DNA from: Macquaria australasica
Taxonomy: Eukaryota > Chordata > Actinopteri > Centrarchiformes > Percichthyidae
Length of the DNA: 64,000 bases
Reading direction: 5' to 3'
Assembly (NCBI GenBank): GCA_005408345.1
Contig: SEMN01001237.1
Coordinates: forward strand, 2,501-66,500
A model generated the notes under the pieces. It saw only the letters and a program-made list of their open reading frames with translations. It was not told where the DNA came from and did no database searches. Position numbers and translations under genes: made by a program. Of this stretch, positions 31,901 to 43,414 are shown piece after piece; the first letter of the stretch is position 1, and each line of letters starts with the position of its first letter.

Positions 31901-34900
31901 CATCTAAGTCTTGCTGGACCATGTTCAAAGCTTTACTGGACACTAGGCCATCAAATGATCTGCACAGCACTCAGAATCAAAGTTACAGTGCATTCTTGTT
32001 AGGATGAAATGTTGCAGAGAAAGGAAGAGGAAAGGTTTTTAGAGGTCAGCACACTGCATCCCAGAGGTTTGAATCAGAAATGAGACAGTCTAAGTTCCAG
32101 GTAGGACTAAATATAATGGATGAGGTGTCTAAGCTCTTAGTCAACAGCACTGCAGTTCACATTTTAAGCAGTTAAGCCCTCCACAAACTCAGGATGCTTC
32201 CTCAGGAAGCTGAAAAGTAGGTCAAGAGACACTTGTGGAGGCTCTACTCAAATTAATGGTTTATTGGCTGTTTCCAAGCAGAAACACTAAAGTGTTTTAT
32301 CCATACTAATATCTCGAAGGGAAGACAGGAAAAGGGGAAAGTAAATGTTAACTATAGAGCTAATTTGTCAACTAAAATGATCAAGGGAGCACTCCTGTTT
32401 TGAGTCCTAAAACCTGAAAAGACTGTAAAGTGTTATAACTTGTTTAAAAAGTTGGAAAAGACTGTGGTTTAAGGCAATACACCATTTAATAAATTAATAC
32501 ATACATCATTTGTATGTGTACTGAAAGGGTAAGGTAAAGGTAACTTGCTAACAATTAGCTAACAGCTAAACTACACCTCTATTTTCACCCAACAAACTGA
32601 AGTTGGGAGGGGCTGATTCGATAAGAACAGCTGCACCGTTGTTTTCATCTAACCACGTTTCAGTTAAAAACTTAAAGTTAAGGATGTTCTCGATAATCAA
32701 ACCATTCATTAAAAGTGATTTGCCTGTCAAGGAACCTGACATTTAAAAAAGCTAGGTTCAATATGTTCTCTGGGCCTGATAGTGGTCTTAGGTATCAGGA
32801 TTGAGCAGTGTCTTGTTTGGGCTGAGCAGGCGGAGTACATTTTGCTGGTGATAACAGGAGTGGGGCGCTGTAATGGCATTGACGTGATCCTGACAGGGAT
32901 GAGCATGCGAGCGTTTCTAGAGGGTCCTGGCTCCTCTTCAGCAGTGGAGGAGAAGCATGGGGAACCTATCAGACCGGTGCTAGGACCCCGGGGACGTCAA
33001 TAGTAGTGGGACTGGTCAGAATGAGTGGATGTTGGGGAAATGTTTCAGCTGCCTCACAGTGCAACATGTGGGTGGACGGCTCAGTACACGTGTTTGTGGA
33101 CAGTAGATATGCTCCTGTTTTTGGTTTCTGGTCAATGCTTTCTCTGTGAAACGCTAATTCATTGTGATCATCATGAACCACATCTTTTTCTGTGTCATGT
33201 GTTCTATCACATACACCAGAAAACCACCACTTCCTCTCAGAGCCAGGAAGTGACACAATACAGGCAGTTTAAGAAGAGCAGAAGCAGCCCCAGTCTTACG
33301 ACACACACAGACAAGTCCATGCTGAACCTGGGTCTGTCGGACATGTGAAGCCGTGCTGGTGTTGTATTCTCAGACAAACAAGGTTCCATTAAGCCTGTAT
33401 GCTGGTCTGGATCACTATAAACACACAGCGCCATCTTATGACTGATCAGCTGACAGGAAGTTGGTGACAACATTTGTTAAGAAGTATCCTAAAATGCTTT
33501 CACTGTGTGTGGGCACAATAAACCAAACCATTTTATTCTTAATGTTACTTAATCTTTTTTTATTTTATCAAGACAAATTATCTGCCCTCCTCTGCTGGCA
33601 AATAAGCTTCCCTTTTTTAGAGAAACCTCTACCCTTCTGTGACCATGATTAATAGCACAGAGGATTCAATAATCTAAATATTTACTTAAAGAGGTCAAAT
33701 TACACATAATTGCTCTTGAAATGGAGGCTTGTCTTTATGAGGGCCACGTAATGGAAGTCTCCACGAGCTGAAACAAAACCGCAATGTAATTTGCTTTGAT
33801 CGAGGTATATAAAAGTCTGTTTCACAGTACAACTAAACATGAGTGAAAGAGAAAATAGGATGTCACAAAATGAAACAACTGAAGGCAGAAAGAGGCGATG
33901 GGGTTATCAGGAGAAACAGGTCGCCAGACTTTCTGTGCTTGTTTGGAGCGTAGCTTGATTCAAAGGTGTCACGGCATCCACATGCTAAGAGCTGCAGATG
34001 GTGGTAATTAGACCAACAAGATGAGGTGACTTTACAATCAGTGAAATCCTTTGTAGTGGGGCAGGAAGTTTCTTCAAATCTTACTCACACCCTCCTCATG
34101 TTCACTTGCACAGTTGCTTCAAATCAAGAGAAACATTCCTGTAACAGATTTCTGGATTGAGTTACTACATCGGGGGGCGGCTGTGGGCTCAGGAGGGTAA
34201 ATGTGGGTAAATATGTGTGTTCAATGACAAGATTACAGTGTGTTTGTAGTCACGTCGCCTCTTTTCAGAGTTGTGAGGTGGAATCCATCACTGTCAGGAG
34301 AACCAGCAGAGTGAATTCTGCTTTTGTTAACTGGAGCGTAGAGCATCAGTGATACCTGGCAAAAACAATCTTTAAAAACCTGACATCCATCTGTGGGACA
34401 ACAGTTGGGACATAACACTGGCATGGTGTAAAGGAGAACCACTACTTTAAAATGTGGTATTCAGGTGCCCGTGGGCATTTCAGTTTCATCAGACAATTCA
34501 CTATTGTCTCCCAAAGCTGGGAAAGAGAGAGAAGAGTTTTCCCACCCTCTATTATGGGAAGCCATGTACAACTGCCCAGCAAGTGGAAAAGCTGGAGAGG
34601 GTGGATGCAGAACAAACAGCACCATGAACAGAGGATATGTTCATGCTGAAATGTTGATTCTACCAACAGTTAACCTCAGACACAAGCCTGGTTCTGCTCA
34701 GGGACAACATGTGTCTGCTCAGTTTGATCCATGCCATGATGCAAACAATACATGACATACATCCATGTGATATCATACAATCTTATTTTAACAATGATAA
34801 GTATAACCAGATGCGGAGTGCAGGGGTTGATTTAATGACATCTCGTACCATCACTCGTGTTTTTATCAAAATTTGACATTTTGTGCAAATTTTATGGTTT

Positions 34901-37900
34901 TGCTGCTCAGAGCGATAGTAGAAAGTGATTTCCTGTGTCAAACAGCAGTTTCTTCCACCTTTGACAAATGCACCACCCTTCCACAATGATCTAAGATACT
35001 GTGCGTAGTAACATGTAAACTCAGAACGCAGACAATGAAATTGCAGCGTCAATGCAACCACATAAAAGGGAGGAAAGAGAAACTGGGTCTCTCTTTTTGT
35101 TCATATGATGATGTATGTGAGAGAGGCTGACTGGAAATACCACAAAAAAGTCCTCAGCATGTAAAAAACGAGCCTGTCTGGTTACATTGGTTTTGGGCTT
35201 CTGTGTGTCCAATCCAACCCCACTTCCTTCTCCTAATCTGGTTGTCTGCTTTCTCTCAGTTTGTTTTCTCCCACAGATCTTCACTTCTGATGGTGTTTGG
35301 TAAGTGTATCTTCAAGATCTTAGGCACTTGTTGACAAAGGTCTGGACTTTGTTGGTGGAGGATTTTGTTATTCTCCATGTTTCTGAACCGTAGAGCAGCA
35401 CTGATTTAACGCAGGTGTTGAATATCCAGAGTTTGGTGTTTTGGCATATTTCCTTTGAGTTCCAGATGGGCCTAAGTTTAACAGAAGCTGTTCTAGCCTT
35501 CCCAATTCGGGCTTGAATGTCTGCATCTGTCCCTCCATCTTTGCCCACAATCTATCCAACATATTTGAGTCTCACCAACTCAAATTCCTAAACTAATTAA
35601 CAGTTAAAGCTGTAGGCAAAACCTACGTTGCCTTGTCTTCTCAAAGACGTCCCTCCAGTGCTTCGCAGAGCGCCCCATGCTTCAGAGGTAGCTGCAACGC
35701 GTCTAACAGCGGGATGAGAGGCTAGTACACCACACCCACGCCGCTGTCCCCCCTGAAAAGTAGTTCCCTACTATCTGTCATCATGCCTCTTTGCCACTCG
35801 TCGATACGAGCGCCATGGCATCGAACATAATGAGCCTGAAGCTCCGTGTGGAGCCGGGACGTGTTGTTTTGTTCTATACACCGCTGTAGGAAAAGGAGGT
35901 GTTGGACATTTATCATGAGGGTTGCAGCAAGCCCTCTCTCTGAAATGATGTGTGATTGGCCAAAGTCTCCTGTCACGGGCTAGAAGCCTGAAAACAGAGC
36001 CAAGAGGAGGGGCAGAAGTAGAAGTCTTCTCTCAGACCACTTGAATTACAATATGCTGAATGATTATTATGGAATTTTTGCCCAATGACGCCAAAGAAAT
36101 ACTACCTTTAATAGAGCAACAAATCTGACATGACGTAACTAATGAGTTTATAATCACACTGGATAGGACTCATATTTCTTTCCTGAGTGCTAAAGCCAGG
36201 GGTGTTGGCACAGGAAGTCAGACAATGGAAACTAATATGCGCTATGCTTCCTGTCCGGTGTTTAACAGTAGGCTTAATTGGAAGATGTGGTTTTGTAAGA
36301 CAAATGGACTGGAAACATGGGGGAATTTTAAAATCTAGAATGTTTCCACTGTAACTGTCAGCCAGCAGAATCTTTACTGCTTCAGCAAAAAAAGAAATCA
36401 CGTAAGAAAACAAAACATGTTGCAATCAATCATCTGATCAAATCCCCCACACACTATTACAAAATCCTGTCAGTTCATCCCACAAATTAACGGCACAATT
36501 TTTAAGAAAAATTAGCTTACTCAGATATTTTCCAAGGAAAAGACGGGGGTAAACAGAACGTACCGGGCTGGAAAATAACGTGCACAGTCAGCTAATACAG
36601 GATGGTTAATTGAGCAACTCTGTTAGTCTTTTTGAAAACCAAAAAGTTGCAATCCTCAAAAACGATACGGGGTGGGGGGGGGTTCCTCTCTAACAAATCA
36701 TCTTTGGCCGAGGTGGTTTGCGATGCGCCAAATAACAGCCAACTGTTTAATTTTGTTCGGATAACTCGGGAAATAACTTAATCTCAACCAAACACCCACC
36801 TCACCATCAACAACCAGGCAACATTACTGGAAGAAAACTCACATTTCTCATCCTCTATATTCTGGTGGTTGGGTAAACATCAAACCTGCAACACCTCAAG
36901 AAAGAAAAACACTTGAACCATGCTAAATCACGCTGTCTAATCACAGCTGTGCAGATATCCCAACTGTATGGAAATCTGGCACACTATGAAGAGACATTTT
37001 AAAAACTACCGGTGTTTAAAAGTCCTCTTTCAAAAGTAATTACTGAGTATCTGCAGATGAGGGAGAAGATGTTCTTAAACTGTATTCATCACAATATATA
37101 TCCTTATACTAGATATAACTATAAAAAGGAGGTTTGGACAGAAACTGATGTGGGTATAAATAAATTGGTATTCATGAATAACTATCAAGAATGGTTGAAA
37201 TGTATTTAGAAATGCAATAAACAAGGAATAAATCACATTTTTTTGTCAATCAGGCATACTTTTTCCCTTATTTAAAGTAATAAAACATACATACTGTAAC
37301 ATATAGATTAGGCTAGTTAAGGACTGCTGGCTATCCTGTTTCACTTTACTGTGCTCCAGTCACATTTCTACAAATGAAAAGGAATGGAGAGGGCTCGGAT
37401 CGTACAGAACTAAACAAGAAATTTGGTGTTGCTTTTGTCTGTCTCTGACTAGATACACAGTAATTAAGGATGCCCTGTGCTTTGTTGACATCCTGTGAAT
37501 TAGTCCTCTCTAATGTGGCTCCAACATGCTTTTCATGTGGCCTGCATGTCTCCTGGTGGGGCTGACAAGACAAGCAAACAAGCCTAAAACAGGTCAGGTA
37601 GTATACCTAGTTGATGGAGGGGCGGGTCAATGGGAGTGCTAAAGTGTGTTGCTTGTAAATTTGGCTACATGTGGTTTGTGTGTCTGCTACTGACAGCTAG
37701 GCATATATTCCATGTGTGGTGGTCTATAAAAGGTGATTTATTGCTGTAGTTTGGAACTGTTCCATCACGGGGTGTGTGCTGGAGACAGTTCAGGTCAAAT
37801 TATGGGTGTAATGATGCTTTTTAAATGTTTTACTTTCTCTTAGTCATTATATTTTATATATTATGACACATATGACAACAGCAGACCATTCAGTATGTGC

Positions 37901-38899
37901 CGAGACGTGTCTCACCAAAGCTGTGAAACGTCACCCAGAGTTCATCTCAATACTTTTCAACAAAAACCCAAATAGACTGATCGAGCTCCTCTTGCCCTAA
38001 AAATCACCAAGTACTGGGCACTGGTTTCTCCTCTCTCCATTCTCCTTCTCTCTTCTTTACTATCCACCCGAAAAACACCAGTTTTTTTTTTTTTTTAATC
38101 AAATGCTCTTCCACCCTCTCCTCTATGCCCATGTGCCATTTTGCTTCGGCGTGTTTGGTGAGCACAAATCAATCATCTCAACCTCTTTCTCTCTGACTCC
38201 TCTCCCTGGGAGTCTGCAGTCCCCTGGGGGCCAATCTGTCTTTCAATGTCCAAGACACAAGGGGGGAGGAGAGGAGAGGAAGGTTAAAGCAGAGGAATGC
38301 AGGGATTCTCTAAGAGGGGGGCTTTCACAACATTACACTGTTCACCATGAGCTTATTCACACATAATTTAATTCATATTTTATTCTGTCTTTGCATATGT
38401 CCTCTTGTTTACAGTGTTGCTTATTGTGTCCAAATTATTGTTCACCAATGATGCAAGACACACAGCCCTATTTGAAAGCCAAAATGTTGCATTCAAATTG
38501 CATGCAAGACCACCACACTCTATCATGTATAATATGTATGTAGCCGTATAATATTCATATACTATATTATATTATCAGCATTCATATTATCAGCATTCAT
38601 GATAAAAGCGTCTATTAAACACAACCCTAAGCAAGATATTATGACTTGTGTGTACTACAAAATCTAACGTTGTAGTTTTACTTTCTTTATGGTCCCTCCC
38701 ACTGTATAAAGCAGTACTGCTGTTGTATTTAAATATAAAGGCGTTATTTAAATAGTATCACAATACGGTTAATGTAGTTCTTTTTGAGTATGAGTGGGGT
38801 CTTACCTGGCTTGGTGATGCTCTGAAAGTAAAGCACGAGAACGAAGAGCGAGCCGAGGCACGTCGCCAGGAACAGGCGTCCTCCTCTGGGCATCCTCAT
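28253..38899 (-). CDS. chst13: Spliced gene: carbohydrate (chondroitin 4) sulfotransferase 13-like (whole locus)
   Basis: Coding parts on the - strand: 38806-38899, 30347-30423, 29447-29608 and 28253-28936, giving 338 aa (human CHST13 is 341). The family transfers sulfate from PAPS to O-4 of N-acetylgalactosamine in chondroitin, in the Golgi. Residues 1-8 are a short cytosolic tail, about 9-26 a type II signal anchor (LFLATCLGSLFVLVLYF), then a stem. The 5'-phosphosulfate-binding motif VPKVACTNWKR spans the exon 3/4 join, and the 3'-phosphate motif FVREPFERLVSAYRNKF is in exon 4. The C-terminus ISPFYQKKLFNLYRMDFLLF plus NYSTPKYL fits CHST13 better than CHST11. NYS near the end is an N-glycosylation sequon. 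Convergent with slc41a3. Family certain, paralogue likely. Confidence 0.87.
28937..29446 (-). other. chst13 intron 3
   Basis: 510 bases, over half of it a 300-base hAT-like element (29104-29403) that ends about 43 bases from the exon 3 splice donor. A C-rich run lies at 29340-29360. Confidence 0.6.
29104..29403. mobile_element. Non-autonomous hAT-like element in chst13 intron 3
   Basis: The left end GAGGGGTTTTCAAAGTCTGA is a near match to the inverted right end CAGAGGTTTTCAAACTGTGA. It is flanked by GTCTGGAA (29096-29103) and GTCTAGAA (29404-29411), an 8-base duplication with one mismatch, as expected for hAT insertions. The interior includes a polypyrimidine/C tract and no reading frame of note. 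Confidence 0.6.
29447..29608 (-). CDS. chst13: chst13 exon 3
   Basis: Codes 54 residues starting LELLAAQKSLQGRRELLGQA, then CLSHTRKRQVLSPENLKHLI and VDDKHNLIYCYVPK. L-x-P-x-x-L-K-H-L-x-V-D-D/E-x-H-x-L-I-Y-C-Y-V-P-K is the family signature before the PAPS loop. Phase 0 at both ends. The acceptor AACAAGCAG was chosen over the AAG three bases earlier because CHST11 continues NPIQ-LELS; using the other would add one Gln. Donor AAG|GTTGGT is weak at +3/+4. Confidence 0.92.
29609..30346 (-). other. chst13 intron 2
   Basis: 738 bases. A short LINE/SINE-tail-like stretch lies at 30222-30290. No other feature was seen. Confidence 0.6.
30222..30290. repeat. 'tttatttatatagcgc' retroposon-tail fragment
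   Basis: The string 'cagttttatttatatagcgcacttttcatatag' resembles the inverse of a common fish retroposon 3' end (..gcgctatataaataaaa..). It is short and truncated. Confidence 0.45.
30347..30423 (-). CDS. chst13: chst13 exon 2
   Basis: 77 bases: completes Glu, then PGVKTDSRPVKSGRSPLETL and YNGDQ, the lumenal stem. R-S-P-L-x-x-L-Y-N-x-x-Q aligns with RSPLQELYNPIQ of CHST11. Acceptor TAACGGTAG; donor CAG|GTGAGA. Short and not visible as an open frame alone, but phase and homology fit exactly. Confidence 0.85.
32575..32758 (-). mobile_element. LINE endonuclease-domain remnant
   Basis: The - strand encodes NLAFLNVRF, then after a frameshift GKSLLMNGLIIENILNFKF, LTETWLDENNG and AAVLIESAPPNFSLLG. 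N-V-R-S-L..K and L-T-E-T-W-L are hallmarks of the APE-type endonuclease of CR1/L2-like non-LTR retrotransposons. The frameshift and truncation show it is dead. Clade not determined. Confidence 0.6.
35312..35590 (-). mobile_element. LINE reverse transcriptase C-terminal remnant
   Basis: The - strand reads YVG, a stop, then IVGKDGGTDADIQARIGKAR and KSVLLYGSETWRITKSSTNK, ending VQTFVNKCLRS. D-A-D-I-x-x-R-I-x-K-A-R and K-S-V-L-L-Y-G-x-E-T-W are typical of the region after the catalytic domain in several non-LTR elements (RTE-like or related). The internal stop and lack of flanking domains mark a truncated copy. Confidence 0.65.
35600..36115. repeat. Unidentified repeat-like block
   Basis: GC content is raised against the surroundings and there is an 84-codon open frame on the - strand (35722-35976) that I cannot assign. 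The edges read 'aaacctacgttgcct' and 'acgccaaagaaatactacctttaatag', a style seen in fish DNA-element copies. It may also be unique sequence. Confidence 0.25.
38806..38899 (-). CDS. chst13: chst13 exon 1 (first coding exon)
   Basis: Codes MRMPRGGRLFLATCLGSLFV LVLYFQSITKP plus one base (CCAG|GTAAGA). The membrane anchor LATCLGSxxxxxxYFQS matches human CHST11 closely. I chose the ATG at 38899 because CHST11 has M-R-M at the same place; the next ATG (38893) is two codons later. The frame stays open upstream to a TAA at 39002-39004 but holds no further ATG. Confidence 0.85.
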
Positions 38900-39350
38900 C
38901 CTGAAGCCCGGCTCTGCTGGCGGAGCCCCCGACTCCTCGTCGCTGTCTCGACACGGTTCATACGAGACCACCCGGCGGAGGATGTGAGTCTCTCCGAAGA
39001 ATTAGGAGCCGATTTATTAATTGTAGGAAACGAAAAAGACACAAGAAGCCCTCCAAGAATAACGTTATCTGGGCTGCTGAGCGAACCAGTAATTAGCGGT
39101 GAATGTTAACGTGAGGGGGACATAAATCCAGCACCGCCCGCTCTGGTCTTTGCCGGGTTTTATTTTAGATAACGTTTACTTAATAATGATGACAAATTAA
39201 GTTCTGAATAAATAGAGTTGCTTCTCCTAAGCTCCAGTTGTTACCCAAACCGACGGTATCCAGAGTTTGTCGAAGCTACACAAACTTCTTCTCCGCCAAA
39301 CATGGACGGGGCACCATGCCATGACGTCACACCCACCCCTCGCTCTCCGA
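38830..39350 (-). promoter_or_regulatory. chst13: CpG-rich chst13 promoter and 5' UTR region
   Basis: CpG dinucleotides and GC content rise clearly over exon 1 and the next 300-450 bases upstream, in contrast to the AT-rich flanks. This is typical of a vertebrate CpG-island-like promoter. No convincing TATA box lies close to the coding start. The transcription start cannot be placed. Confidence 0.5.
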
Positions 39351-39359
39351 GTGGTTATG

Positions 39360-40150
39360 CTGCCTTCATGTAGTGCAGGAAATACTATATATAATATATA
39401 TAGTATACTCAGAAACTGTGATTTTCAGCTGTCAGGTGTTACATAGAGCATGTATAGTAGAAAGCAAGATGTGTCATCACGTTTTGGTTAGAAAAATACA
39501 GTCAACATTCAGCCTATTGATCAAAACTTACCATTCTCCCAAGCAGCATTACTATCGATTAGAGAAGTTGGAGTTACGAGGAGCACTCGGAGGCAGCATT
39601 ACGGTGGTTCACAGATATTTTAACTTGCGCTGAGTTAGGTACAGCATGTCCTGTCTCATGCAACAACTGACAGCTAAAGGACGCAGGCAGTAAGACGTTT
39701 TATTAAATAAATGAATAAAATAAGAACTACTAAAGATTGGAGCCACATGATATTTCCAGACTGATAAACATTTACCAAAATAAACAACATGGACTCCAAT
39801 TTGAATACTGGTAGCTTACCTGCTGTGGAACATATAAGTCAAACATCTGTAGTCCACGTTTTATTTTCAGCCCCATTGAACTTGCTGAATACAAAGAGTA
39901 ACGCAGTGTGCTTCTGTTGTGTCACTGTTAGAAACTTAGTATGGCTGCAGTAGCCTACTGGTCCAGTTTCTTCTTTCTGTCAGAGAATTGGGTATTATAG
40001 ATTGTCTCAGCCGCTTTTCCTTAAAAGATAAACTGTATGCTCTCTTGACAGTGTGTGTAATGCCCCATGGCATATGCTCACAGAATTATATCATGTTCTC
40101 GAGGGACTCAGCATGCTTCACATGAAAAACAACAGCGGCATGCACAGAAA
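39360..40150. other. Upstream flank of chst13, no gene seen
   Basis: AT-rich; it includes a short TA-rich run at 39386-39406. Nothing else was recognised. Confidence 0.5.
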
Positions 40151-40155
40151 CATAC

Positions 40156-40186
40156 TGCCGGTACTCACAGGTACACAGTACCGGCA
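40156..40186. repeat. Perfect 10-base inverted repeat (hairpin)
   Basis: TGCCGGTACT at 40156-40165 and AGTACCGGCA at 40177-40186 are exact reverse complements with an 11-base loop that itself contains GGTAC. No T-run follows. Confidence 0.6.
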
Positions 40187-41127
40187 CTTCTCACAAGCTT
40201 CCGGGACTCTTTCTGCCCTCTCCATGTCAGGTTCTCTGGGCAATTCATAATGGCCCTAAATAAACTACATTACCTAGGGGGCACCTAGCTATGTGATGCT
40301 CACCTGTTCCCGTTCTCACCTGCCTGCTTTTCTCTGTCGGCTACTTCAAGTAACGTTACATTAAGGGATTTTGCTGGGGATACAAGGACCTCAGGGCATC
40401 CCAGCCTGATGACTTCATTGCACCACACACTAAAGCTAGTGTACTGTGTCAATTATTTTTACTCTATTCAAATGGTATAACTGTATGTTGTGAACATCAG
40501 CAATATCTCCTAGTATCTTTTATTCACTGTAGAAATTCAGAATGTAATAGGCTGATACCGGCCGATACACATGCCAACATGTGAATACTGGCACTTATTT
40601 TTTTCCACCTCAAGCACTGAATAAAATGAAGTGCCAACGCATATAAGCAAGGCCATGACAGTGTACTATAGTATTGTAATGTCAGTACTGCAGTTTTCCT
40701 TCAAAATAAAAATGCATTCTGCTGATGCAGGACTGAACCTGATCAAAATCTAAAGACATGGCAGAAACTGAGCCACTGAGGCAGTGCCAGGTCAGCGTGT
40801 GAGCAACCTAACCAGTCATGCTGCCATATCTAAGAGGGCTGTAATTACCCACATGACCATCATTATACCTACAACATGCAATGCCTCCTGGGTTCTTGAA
40901 AACACTAAACAGAGATCTCAGACTTGAAAATGAGAGAGCCCAAAGGTCCGGGATGATTTGGCAAATGATGTGGTTGTTTGGGCCAATGTTAGCTTTCACC
41001 ACACAACTCTCACCAGCACATGGTTTACTGCCCACCCACAGGGTCTTGATCTACTCCCTACTTGTCCCCCATAGCCTGAGGAGGCGGAGTATCATCGCCA
41101 GTCCACTGACTAGCACTGTGGGCAGGA

Positions 41128-41290
41128 GTTGATTAGCTTAGCTTAGCATAAAAACTGGAAGCAGGGCGAAAGAGCTAGCTTGGCTCTGCCCAATGGTAAA
41201 ACTACATTTTACTTTTTACATTTCAGCTTGTGTACAGATTAAACAGACAAGATAAAACATGTTGATTACTCCTGTCCTCGAGGAAGTTTT
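41128..41290. mobile_element. Fold-back element, copy 4 (left half only)
   Basis: The stretch 'gattagcttagcttagcata' begins near 41131, followed by 'aaaactggaagcagggcgaaagagctagcttggctctgcccaatgg' and a 'gtacagattaaacag..aagata' middle. No matching right arm follows, so this is a truncated copy. Confidence 0.6.
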
Positions 41291-42740
41291 TTTACAGCAG
41301 ACATTTTGACTTAATGTCAATATGTATACAGGTGTAACCAATAATATTATTAATTGCGGCACTGCATTGCATTAGTTGCTGGAATAGAGCCATTGTTAAT
41401 GTTAATTAGTTAATTAGTTCCACTGGTGCTTTTCCTGCTAAGACAAGTCCAAATGACTTCTGTGAAAAAGATCCATGAGTGTGAATCATTTGGGAATGAT
41501 AAAGAAACAAGAATGCCTTGATGTTGGCAGGCTACCAAGATTCACTTGAGCTAGATTTATTTTTGGCTTCCAAAGGAAGGCATGACAGAAAAACACTGGG
41601 ATCCACTGCTGTATACTGTACCATTAGTGTCCCAAAAGGTGCCTGTAATCAACTCTGCAAAACAGCAACCCGCAAAACATAAATGCTGAAGAACATGTAA
41701 ACAATAATGGGTGTTGATGTGATGAAACATGTTTTTAACAGAAAGCCCACTCTTTTCTCTTTGATTTTGAATTTCTTTAATCCCTCCATGTGTTAATTTT
41801 AATTATAATGTGAATAAATCTTCCCTCCTGAATAACTAATAACTTCCAACCAACAAACCATAATCTAGGTTTCTGACTCTTAAACATTTTCAGCACACAT
41901 GAATCACCATGTCACTCACCCAGAATTTTAAATGAAAAAGTCAAAGTGCGGATGTAGCTAGTGATTTTGTCATTCAGGAGCACTGATTTCAGGTAAATGA
42001 ATCCGAGCTGGAAGGAATGAGTCTTTAAATGAATTTCATTTGTGACTGATGGAACTTTAGGGAAGTAAACATTTGCAGTTTTCCTTCCAACATGAGCTGT
42101 AAGACCTGCAGTTAGCGGTTAACTCCATCACCATCCTTTGATCTCATATGGTTTTGTGTTTGTGGTGCTGGGATGGGCTGGGAGGACTGGCCTAGTGAGG
42201 AGACGCCCCCTTTAAAACTGAGAGACAATAATAGGGCCCTAAAACATGCTGGACATGAACGTGAGTCAGTTTTAAAATCTTGGAAAGGATTTAATCACAA
42301 GCCTGTCAGGCCAGCCTATAATACACCAACTGTATAATATCAGCTTGTTTCAGACATCCCTGCCAAATGAATTGCACTAGGTCACATTAGTGAGACATTT
42401 TGTAGATTTGTCATCATACAGAAGTGTTCACTCTTTGCTCACCATGCTTCTCTATCGGCATGTATGCTGTCTATTGATCCAACTCAGGTTTATAGCCCTA
42501 AATCACATCTCCAGGCTCAAAGGGCTACATAATGCCCAAATTATGAAAACAATAACTGAAATGACCCGCCCTCAATCAGTCCTTCATCCCTCTGACCCAA
42601 AGTGAGAACAAGAGAAATCTTCCACAAAAACCTCATGACATGAACAGCCTTGCTTGTACTTTAATCTTCACTGTGTAATGAGTATGTGCCTTTTAAATGC
42701 ATGCGACCCCCTAATTTGAGCAACATCAATGCGACCAAAA
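41291..42740. other. Intergenic, nothing recognised
   Basis: AT-rich sequence without a supported gene, RNA or repeat. Confidence 0.5.
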
Positions 42741-42749
42741 GACTCTGTG

Positions 42750-42870
42750 TATGTAAAAATGCTACATGAAGGAGCGCTCTCCTGCACATGTAATCATGAT
42801 GACCTGGGTTCAAACCCAACCAGAACCTTTGTTGTATGTCATCTGCCGCTCTGCCTATCTATACTTAAAT
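42750..42870 (+). repeat. Probable tRNA-derived SINE remnant
   Basis: A B-box-like GGGTTCAAACCC lies at about 42806-42817, preceded by 'gcgctctcctgcacatgtaatc' and followed by 'gttgtatgtcatctgccgctc', a phrase typical of tRNA-derived fish SINEs just after the tRNA-like head. The A box is degenerate, and I do not see a foldable tRNA. Confidence 0.5.
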
Positions 42871-43073
42871 CTGTCTAATAAGCCTAGTATACAGAAGGTC
42901 TTTGCTTCAAATTTAAATCATCATATTTGAATCTAGCATATGTGCTTTTAATTGCAGGTGCAGCATGGTGACATTTGAAATGACTACACTTCCTCTTTGT
43001 GCTGGACTGGACTGGCCTCATGTCCAGCGCAACTAAGGGCATTCTCTAGCTCAGTTGTACCTAGTTTTGCATA

Positions 43074-43330
43074 GCCAGACCTATCTCCACACTTCAGAGA
43101 AAGGTCTGGCTGAACCCATTGTCATTTTGGTATAGGGGATAAAACTGCTCTGGCTTGTTTGTATTTCTTTAAACCAATCACAATCACCTTGGGCGATGCT
43201 AAGCCCAGGATGCAGCGACTGTGCCCTTGTAAAACGGTAACACACAGATAGCGGAAAGGGAGGAAATTCCCAACTGAAATAGTCGGCCAATGGCAGGCTT
43301 ATATGCACAGCCTACTTCCTGTGAGCCAGA
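43074..43330. repeat. Dispersed repeat with 'agccagac' fold-back end
   Basis: AGCCAGACCT (43074) is followed after 19 bases by AGGTCTGGCT, an exact inverted copy; the far end reads 'cttcctgtgagccagacta'. The interior carries 'ggccaatggcagg' and 'accaatcacaatcacc'. The layout suggests a non-autonomous DNA element; family unknown. Confidence 0.4.
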
Positions 43331-43414
43331 CTAAGTTGTACCCAATAATATTTGTTGTCACACATTAATATGCAGCAATGTATACAGCAGTTCAATCGAA
43401 GAGTGAGTATGCAT

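Larger units (their letters stand above)
30424..38805 (-). other. chst13 intron 1 (8.4 kb)
   Basis: A long first intron, as in CHST11. It contains two LINE fragments in the antisense direction of the window (32575-32758 and 35312-35590, both - strand, so sense with chst13), an unidentified repeat-like block at 35600-36115, and otherwise unique-looking AT-rich DNA. First introns often carry enhancers, but none can be recognised here. Confidence 0.6.

Noticed and set aside
35722..35976. 84-codon open frame on the - strand as a gene
   Set aside because: No recognisable domain or splice context; kept only as part of an unidentified repeat-like block.
42806..42817. tRNA gene suggested by GGGTTCAAACCC
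   Set aside because: There is no acceptor stem or anticodon arm around it; it fits a tRNA-derived SINE head better.
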